Positions 1 to 6,058 of a stretch of 20,000 bases of DNA are shown one piece after another. The DNA lies in NCBI GenBank assembly GCA_037447605.1, contig CM074818.1:1609271-1629270 (forward strand), written 5' to 3'. The number at the start of each line of letters is the position of its first letter. Within the stretch, counting starts at the first letter, position 1. Below the pieces are notes generated by a model. The model saw only the letters and a program-made list of their open reading frames with translations. It was not told the origin of the DNA and searched no databases. The position numbers and the translations under genes are program-made. Source of the stretch: Zygnema circumcarinatum. Its lineage: Eukaryota > Streptophyta > Zygnematophyceae > Zygnematales > Zygnemataceae.

Positions 1-170
1 GCACGTGTGATGGAGGGCAACGATTGGAAGAAATTGGGCAAGATGGACGACCAGGATTCGGGGAGGAAAAAGAATCGACGGTGGAGATTGGGAAGTGAAA
101 ACGGAACTAGTCTGGCGTTGAACCGTTCTATGTGGTAGCCGAGGACAGTTGAACGCTTTGTTGCATGTTT

Positions 171-234
171 ACATGTGTCGTAACGGTCACTGTAACGTTC
201 GATTTATGCTGTTCAACGGGACTGCGACACATGT
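171..234. repeat. inverted repeat, 10-bp perfect arms
   Basis: The arms acatgtgtcg (171-180) and cgacacatgt (225-234) are exact reverse complements, separated by 44 bases. Pairing can be extended outward by further matches after two mismatches. No element boundaries or target duplication are visible, so this may be a weak hairpin or coincidence. Confidence 0.5.
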
Positions 235-964
235 GTACAATGTGTAAGGCTACGATTTGATATCTTCGGGAGGATCAGACTCTCAGAAACGTTTCATAGG
301 AACGAAATCGGTATCAGTAACGATGAATAGTAAGTATGCTGTGAAAATGGAGAGTCAAGTACTGCTTTCAGAAAAGCATGTGATTGTTTTCAAATCAAAT
401 CCGGAGTAGGTCGGATCATAAGATTTCAACCCATCAGGGAGGTTGAAATGTCTCTGAACGTCTGAGAACACAATTTTTGAGAATTGTTCTTATGTTCAAC
501 ACTAATCGATTCGATGAAATTGAGAATGAGGTCTGTAGGTTTGGAACCGTTTTTCAGTTTCAAGAACATTCGAGCTTTTCTCAGAGCGCTGTTTATTGCC
601 GGTACTCCCCTCAGATGTTTGATTTCAGCCAATTGCGGCTCAGGGTTACGACAAAGGAATTGGACAGATTCGGATTCAACTCTTCACACGTTCAATGGCG
701 ACCAAAACGATGTTCGATTGAACAAAAAAAATTAACTACTTTTTCAATACCAAAACTTTCAAGCTGCCAATCCAAAACTCTATATCCTGCCACATCAAAA
801 TCATCTCCGCCCCCCCTTGAGCGCGTCAATCTCAGACTCTCCAATTGCATATACCCGATAAGCAAGCAAAACAATCTCCCCTGCTATAAATATCGCCTAC
901 GCCTACAAAAGATCCAAAACCGGGTCACAAAATGCACAAGCAGCGCGCCCCACACCCATGAACC

Positions 965-989
965 TCTCCCTCCCTCCCTCCCTCCCTCC
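965..989. repeat. CTCC/CCCT microsatellite
   Basis: About six consecutive copies of a 4-bp unit (TCCC) in noncoding sequence downstream of the LBD gene. It has no evident function. Confidence 0.85.
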
Positions 990-1681
990 AGGCACCTTAA
1001 TACCCTCTACGGCCCTGAACCCTACCCTTACCCCGTCCATAGGCGCAGGTCAAAAGAATGTGCTCTGCCGAGCCAAGCAGCCGCAAGCTGCTCAAATCCT
1101 CTTGTTCACATCCCTACACTTTTCTACACCTCTACTACACATTTCTCATAGTCGGGAACGCCGCTCGCTTTTGCTCGGGCGTGCCCTCCTCAGCGAAGCC
1201 CCAACCATTATGTTCCAAAATTTATGCTTACAAAAAATGGGTTGGGGGGGGGGTGTATGGGGCTATGTGGCAGGGGCATAGAGTACAGGCAGCAGCGCTC
1301 CCACACGGCCCTGCCACAGCCACTGCTCTTTGAGCAAGTATTGACAGTAAGGGCAGGCGTATGGTTTTCCGCGTAAAAGCAATATACTTTCAGACGGGTA
1401 GATAGTACAGCGGGTCCTATGAGAGCAGAGGTAGGAGGGAGCGGGAGGCAGGCTCTGCTCTGGCAGCCCAGTCGGGAATGCACATTCCGAGGTCACTTCT
1501 CAGCATGGCTCCTGCACCACATGGGAGGGAAAGAAATCCATCAGCATATTGAAGACTTCTTTTTCACTCTCTCGTCCTCTCTCCGTCCCTCTCTCAACAC
1601 CTAAAATGGGCACCCCCACCCTATCCAAATCACCTTCCAATCAAACGAGTAGGACTGCATCTTCCACCCACAACGTAATCA

Positions 1682-3092
1682 TCATTGCACATAAGATGCT
1701 AAATTCTTGCATACTTGGAAAAAAACACAATCACTCGTGAAATAACACATCCACAAACCTGCAAAATCCTGTGCTTGTTGTCCCGGTGCTGGCGACACGG
1801 GCGGCATGAAAGGGCCTGAGTGCGCCGTTAAGCGCCGGGCAACGGGGGCTACAAGGGGAGGGCTGCCCCCCCCCTGCAATCCCATGCAGCTGTCAAGGGA
1901 GGTGGTCATACTGTCCCCCACAGCTGCACAGCCTGCAGATGAAGGGCTGCTGCCAAAGCCTTGCCTGTGCTGACTCTGTGGTCTGCTTACCGAGTTCCCA
2001 GGAACAGCCATGGGCTCGGCAGTCCACATGTGACAGGCGTTGCTGATGTGGTTGACCGGCACGTTATTGCCAAACATTCCGTTATTAGTCATCAAATGAG
2101 GTATGTGGGAGTTTGCAGCCTGTTGATAGGAGGCTTGATATGCTGCTGCTGCTGACGCCGCACCGCCCATGGCGGCCATATGACTCACTGGGTTTGGCAT
2201 GGGGGCCATGGCTAGAGGCCAGTAGGCCATGGCGGAAGCATCCATCATCGGAAAGGAGAAGGCCGACATGGCTGTGGGGCCGCCTCCCCCTGCACGATTC
2301 ATGTTTGGCATCACAGAGGAAGGGGGCAGCCCCGGAGATGGGGGGCCAAGGGGGTTCGGACTGAGGCGAGTGGAGGAGGCGGGCGCAGAAGGAGGAGCGG
2401 AAGTGGAGGAGAGAGAACCGAAGCAGCTGGTGGGAGTGCCTCCTTTAAGGACACTCTCCACGGCCGCCTCACACAGGTGCCATTGGCCTGACCAGAGCAG
2501 GCCCGCAGACCCGTACACGGGATTGATGGTTCGGCCGCAGGCTTCATACAGGAGGGACTGGAACAGTGCTGCACCATGCATCCCACATGCACATCATGCG
2601 AAAAAAATAAGTCTCCATATGTCTGCGATTCTTGCAGTTGCTGCGACCTTCTCATTGCAAAGCAAACAAAACATCGCTACATCCCTTTAAAACCTGCCAA
2701 AACGCACAAGTACGAACTCCATTCACCTTCACTTCCATATTCCAACTATATACAAGAAAGGAACTACGAACTACGAAAGCACACCAGGCCCTCTCTGGGT
2801 CCAAAAATTCCACCACCGATTCAAACGCGTGTACAGAGAAAGAGAGATAGAGGGCGAGAGAGAGCAAGAGAGAGAGAGGGAGAGAGAAGGAGAGTTAGGT
2901 CATCTCACCTGGCCTCTGCGCCTCATTCACTGCCGAAATGAAGCCCATGAGCCCCGCCCGACCGAAGAACTTGGCGAGAAAGAGAGTGGCGTGGCCCTGC
3001 GCATCGGAGCCCTCCACCGCCGCTAGACACGGCCGGAGCAGGCACGACTCGCTGCAGCCCTTGCGCAGCACTCGGCAGCCATTGCAGCTCAT
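1682..3092 (-). CDS. LBD: class II LOB-domain (LBD) transcription factor
   Basis: Plant-specific DNA-binding transcription factor, nuclear. Two exons: 3092-2909 and 2568-1682, giving 356 residues. The intron begins GTGAG and ends GCAG, and the join restores the family sequence [16 protein letters not shown]. Exon 1 holds the zinc-finger-like CX2CX6CX3C motif (Cys 3, 6, 13, 17) and the GAS block with [15 protein letters not shown]. Exon 2 continues the domain to about residue 100 ([20 protein letters not shown]). There is no LX6LX3LX6L zipper, and [11 protein letters not shown] is the class II signature. Family knowledge: class II members (Arabidopsis LBD37-42) include repressors of nitrogen and anthocyanin genes. 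After the finger this protein reads PCLAAVEG, where land plants I know usually have PCLQWI. The long tail is rich in Met, Pro, Ala, Ser and Gly. The last residues do not look conserved; a weak donor (GTTTGT) after 1759 could lead to an unseen third exon. The start at 3092 gives the exact family N-terminus, MSCNGC. Confidence 0.9.
2569..2908 (-). other. LBD intron with GA-rich microsatellite
   Basis: A single intron interrupts the LOB domain after the QRP motif. Class II LBD genes commonly carry one intron there. Near its donor it contains a plus-strand purine tract (about 2837-2895, GA repeats; CT-rich in the transcript). I see no coding signal inside it. Confidence 0.85.
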
Positions 3093-4188
3093 CCCTCCCT
3101 ACAGCAAATACTGGCTCCCTGCACTCTATAGAGGCTGCCAAGATGGATCCTTTTCAGCTCCAAGACTGGTTCTTTCTTCACTTCGGGTGTCTTTCTTGCT
3201 TTTCTGGAAATATGAGACGGCGTTTCTCACAGCCTGCATTCCAAAGCACCCGGTTTTGGCGTTCAGATTGCGTGCTGCGACAGGCTTGAATGCAGATTGC
3301 CGGAAAGCTGGAAGAGGGCTGGACACATGATCAAGGTGTGGAGATGGTTCGAAGCATTTGAGGACAGCATCCGGATACCTAATCTCTTGCAGTGGCTAAC
3401 CAAGACGCCTTAAAGCTGGTTAGGTGATCGAAAGTGCAGCCTTGAAGTGTGCTATATACCGCCCTGGCGGGCTTAATGCTCACCAGCGACCTCAAGAAGC
3501 GAATCAACCTTTCAGAACACTCTCCAAAACCCTTCCTTTCAGGTTTTAGCGTTTTCAATTGTTCAGACTGCAACGCCTTCCACATGTGTCGGACAAGGAG
3601 AGGCTTACCACCGATGCTGCATCAGCGCTTGCTGCAAGCTCCTCCTCCTCCTCTTGTCTCCCTCCCCCCTGCCTTCCTCCTCACCTCCCTGTCTATCTAC
3701 CACCTCTCCGACCCTTTCCTCAACAGGTACGTACAGATCTTCACCGCCTTATTCCCGTGCTTCCCTCCACTGCGAATTTGATGACAGAGAGCGAGAGAAC
3801 GAGAGGAAGATAGAGAGTGAACGCGAGAGAGGTAGAGGGGAGGAGCGCAGGAGAGGGACAGCGATGAAGTACCTCCCCCTAGCAAGATTCTACCCTAAGC
3901 CTTAACGATGGAGGTACAGTGCACAGTAGAGAGTGTGAAGGAGAGGGAGAGAGCAATAGCGAGAGAGAGAGCGAACGACGAGAGAGGGGGAGAGAGAGAG
4001 TGGAGGCCCCCTGCAGCGCCCTGTCCTCCTGTTCATGTACTAAACCGTCCAAACATTGGCAACCTGCAGGAGGGCGTGCCAACCATTGGACATTCACAAG
4101 AAACAAAGTTCAGAACCAGTACTCGTATTTCCACGAAATTCACTTAAAATAAAAGTTGCGAAGTACGTTTTCGAACTTTTGCAAGCGT
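3093..4188 (-). promoter_or_regulatory. LBD 5' leader and proximal upstream region, CT-rich in sense
   Basis: No gene is supported here. Plus-strand GA-rich tracts at about 3782-3850 and 3935-4000 read as CT-rich on the LBD sense strand. This is a composition often seen in plant 5' leaders and core promoters. Several short open frames on both strands (3559-3813, 3908-4152) arise from this low-complexity sequence and look spurious. The transcription start cannot be placed from sequence alone. A leader intron is possible but not demonstrable. Confidence 0.45.
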
Positions 4189-4490
4189 GTTGCCAACGGT
4201 TGGCGCGCCCCAGTTTGCGGGGCCCCATTTTTAGGGAACGGTCCTCGGATCGCGGCCGCGTCCAAATTTTTTGCGTTCGGAAAAAAGAAAGGACGGAAGG
4301 GAATCCGGGCGCGCCACGTGGCGGGCTGCAAGGGAACGGGCGATTCCTGGCCGTCGGATGTCTGCAGGGGCCTTTGGGGGCAGATGGGACGGCCAGGATG
4401 CGCCGGCGGAGAGATAATCCGCGCGCGACCTGACGTGGGTCGATAAGCCGGGTTGACTGCGCCTCTCTGGGAGAGCCTGCCACGTGGTGA
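4189..4490. promoter_or_regulatory. CpG-rich block with G-boxes, likely distal LBD promoter
   Basis: A short GC- and CpG-rich island stands between AT-rich flanks. It contains the 12-bp perfect palindrome cgccacgtggcg (4312-4323), ccacgtgg (4480-4487), tgacgtgg (4431-4438) and gccaacggttggc (a 6-bp dyad around one base, near 4192-4204). G-box and ACGTG cores bind plant bZIP and bHLH factors; the dyad carries a MYB-like AACGG core. Open frames in this block are a by-product of its GC content. The nearest gene it could serve is the minus-strand LBD gene, whose start codon is 1.1 kb away. This role is an inference. Confidence 0.45.
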
Positions 4491-4588
4491 AACCTAAAAA
4501 AATTCAAATTTCAAAAACAAAATAAACATAAAAATCAAATTCTATTATTTTGTAGAATTTAATAAAATTTAAGCAAAATTGTGCACTT

Positions 4589-4665
4589 GCACCCCGTTTG
4601 TGCCCTACATGTACCCCATATGGACCCCATTTGTACTCTATTTATACCCCGTTTGTACCCCTTTC
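4589..4665. repeat. 11-bp minisatellite, seven copies
   Basis: Seven consecutive 11-bp units fit without gaps (77 bp). The consensus is about GTACCCCATTT: gcaccccgttt, gtgccctacat, gtaccccatat, ggaccccattt, gtactctattt, ataccccgttt, gtacccctttc. The copies are diverged, so the array is old. It lies about 1.5 kb upstream of the LBD start codon, directly beside the CpG-rich block. Three copies contain a GTAC core, the site recognised by SBP-box proteins, but an SBP role is only a possibility. Confidence 0.85.
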
Positions 4666-4766
4666 AGGGGCCCGTTTAAAATAAACTTATCGATTTTTGC
4701 AGATCGGATTTTTCCCGTTCTGAGGATATATCTCCGAGCGCTTTTGCGAGATGTTGGGAACCCACA

Positions 4767-4892
4767 GGCCAATCAGAGCCAGGAATGACACGTGTAAGAC
4801 TGCTGACATGGCAGTCCGGGACGCCTCCCTGGGGCACGGATAGACGTGTTGGCGACACGTGCCAATGACGTGGAGTGGAGCGCTCTGATTGG
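4767..4892. promoter_or_regulatory. CCAAT inverted pair enclosing ACGTG motifs
   Basis: A perfect 11-bp inverted repeat, ccaatcagagc (4769-4779) and gctctgattgg (4882-4892), puts CCAAT boxes in opposite orientation 102 bases apart. Between them lie acacgtgt (4788-4795, palindromic), agacgtgt (4842-4849), cacgtg (4856-4861) and tgacgtgg (4866-4873). CCAAT boxes bind NF-Y; ACGTG cores bind bZIP or bHLH factors, and NF-Y and bZIP are known to act together at ABA-type promoters. The pattern is visible in sequence; the regulatory role is inferred. The arms could instead be the ends of a degraded small element. Confidence 0.5.
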
Positions 4893-4943
4893 TCAGGATC
4901 GCGGCAGTTTTGGAGGCACCCGGGGGAGGTCGCATGTGGACAT

Positions 4944-4957
4944 TTCGCACGTGCGAA
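4944..4957. promoter_or_regulatory. 14-bp palindrome centred on CACGTG
   Basis: ttcgcacgtgcgaa is a perfect 14-bp palindrome with a G-box-type core. It adds to the ACGTG cluster of this intergenic region and would suit a dimeric bZIP or bHLH factor. Confidence 0.5.
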
Positions 4958-4999
4958 TGTTTGGCAGGCAGCCCATACAATTACGTCGCTGCAGCTCTT

Positions 5000-5095
5000 T
5001 TTTTTTTTTTTGGGGGGGGTCAGAAAAAAGAATCGTTTTTTATTATCGTAGAAGGGGGAAAAAGGAGGAAGGGGGGGGGAGGGGGGGGGTAGGTT
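5000..5095 (+). repeat. T-run followed by G-rich tract (two runs of nine G)
   Basis: A run of T (about 5000-5011) is followed by a G run. A purine tract then includes nine G, one A and nine G (5071-5089), with shorter G runs before it. The plus strand could form a G-quadruplex. No coding potential is credible here despite open frames through it. Confidence 0.7.
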
Positions 5096-5313
5096 TAAAA
5101 GGTGTGCATTTAGACAAAGACGTTGTGTAAGTAGTAATTGCCTTTTTCTATTTGAATTTAAATTTTACGAAAGCGTTTTGCTATTTGAATTAAAAATGTA
5201 AAGAAAGATGTAAGGACGGCTGGAACTGATTACAGAAATAAAAATGCGCGACGACTGGCGATCCGAAGATAGCGGCCCTTCACTGGCGTTTTTTTTTTTC
5301 CGGCTGGGGGGGA

Positions 5314-5395
5314 GCCAATGGGGGCTTGACACGTGGTTACGTCCTGCCACCTGTGCCAATAAGGGATCGACACGTGGTGGGGTCACGCTTACATT
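5314..5395. repeat. 41-bp tandem duplication carrying CCAAT plus CACGTGG
   Basis: Two diverged units start at 5314 and 5355. Each begins gccaat and carries gacacgtggt 14 bases after the start; both motifs recur at exactly 41 bases. Over the first 24 bases the units agree at about 20 positions. The unit resembles the CCAAT-then-ACACGTG order at 4768-4795, so the same module occurs three times in 600 bases. I infer a duplicated regulatory module. The closest candidate target is the LBD gene, 2.2 kb away on the minus strand. Confidence 0.6.
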
Positions 5396-5476
5396 CGGGG
5401 CAGGGTATGCGATGGGTCGCTGGAGCGAGATTCGACAGTTGGACGCTTTGATGACTGGGCCGCCTCAAATCCCTCC

Positions 5477-5625
5477 ATAAAGTCACACGCATTCTTTGTA
5501 AAGACATGTACCTTAGCACATGCAGATTGCGCTTTCTGATAAATTCACGTTTCTCAAAATAGGCTTGGTTGAATAAAGTCATACATATTGATAAAGACAT
5601 GTAACCTGATAAAGTCACATATCTT
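5477..5625. repeat. degenerate 18-bp-period repeat, block 1
   Basis: Units resembling GATAAAGTCAYATATYTT recur at 5477, 5499, 5539, 5572, 5590 and 5608. The last three are spaced 18 bases apart (gaataaagtc..., gataaagaca..., gataaagtca...). The block lies past the 3' end of the coiled-coil gene. It contains no gene. Confidence 0.7.
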
Positions 5626-5645
5626 CATAACACGCCTTGCCATTT

Positions 5646-5697
5646 TCCCTCAATACGAAACAGAGGATGTGGCATTGATCTAACGATTGCGATGCCA
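5646..5697 (+). repeat. dispersed repeat copy A (matches 13571-13620)
   Basis: About 50 bases here resemble an intron segment of the coiled-coil gene at 13571-13620 in the same orientation. The core gtggcattgatct is identical, followed by acgat and a gatgcc/gaggcc end. The upstream parts share ctcaat and aaac with small gaps. The 13-mer alone is not significant; the extended similarity is suggestive. The remaining sequence to 5900 shows no gene. Confidence 0.4.
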
Positions 5698-5902
5698 TCA
5701 AATGTGCATGGACAAAACTAGCATGGGGAACCACGCGAAACTGGTCGCAAAGGACCTAAGCACAAAAGAAACAAGCTAGGAGCGGAAAGATACGCCTAAG
5801 CTCAACAACGCAACCTTTCCCCCAAGCAGCAGCGAAGGTCACCGATGTGGCACATCACTGAGAATGAGTGGTGTAAGTTCACCGGCACGGTCACCAAAGG
5901 TT

Positions 5903-5990
5903 GAATAAGTCGTATAGTTTGATAAAGTGCTATATTCTGGTAGACTCGTTACTTTAATAAAGTCATATGTATAGGTAGATATCTATATAT
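5903..5990. repeat. degenerate 18-bp-period repeat, block 2
   Basis: Successive units gaataagtcgtatagttt, gataaagtgctatattct, ggtagactcgttacttt and aataaagtcatatgtata (18, 18, 17 and 18 bases), then ggtagatatctatatata. This is the same repeat as block 1, 280 bases away, and it lies within about 65-150 bases downstream of the coiled-coil gene's stop codon. It is probably inside or next to that gene's 3' processing region. Confidence 0.7.
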
Positions 5991-6052
5991 AGACACAAGA
6001 GCTTACAAAATGTTTGTGTGTGTGCCACGACTAACAGACTAACCGACTTGTT

Positions 6053-6058
6053 TTTATT
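6053..6058 (-). terminator. AATAAA overlapping the stop codon of the coiled-coil gene
   Basis: On the minus strand the last codons read GAA TAA AAA, so the canonical poly(A) hexamer AATAAA contains the stop codon (TAA at 6056-6054). It may act as a very early polyadenylation signal, or it may be coincidental. Plant signals are loose. Confidence 0.35.

Larger units (their letters stand above)
1..1681. other. downstream flank of the LBD gene, no supported gene
   Basis: I see no convincing gene here. Long open frames exist (for example 477-1151 on plus), but they have no recognisable domain, show biased low-complexity composition, and overlap other frames of equal quality. A plus-strand frame is open from base 1 to a TAG at 136-138 (46 codons, charged, rich in K, R, D and G). 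It could be the last exon of a gene entering from the left, but a stretch that short is expected by chance. The block also holds a perfect 10-bp inverted repeat (171-180 with 225-234), a CTCC microsatellite near 965-989 and a run of ten G at 1244-1253. Part of it nearest 1681 is probably the 3' untranslated region of the LBD gene. Confidence 0.5.

Noticed and set aside
426-632. Minus-strand 68-codon frame (possible transposon remnant)
   Set aside because: It looked protein-like at first sight, but I found no catalytic or structural motif and no flanking repeats.
477-1151. 224-codon plus-strand open frame
   Set aside because: It has no recognisable domain, composition shifts along its length with the underlying repeats, and it runs through a CTCC microsatellite. 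It is probably a chance frame.
4056-4507. Overlapping open frames of 96-137 codons on both strands
   Set aside because: They lie in a CpG-rich block where stops are rare on all frames. None shows a domain or splice-consistent continuation.
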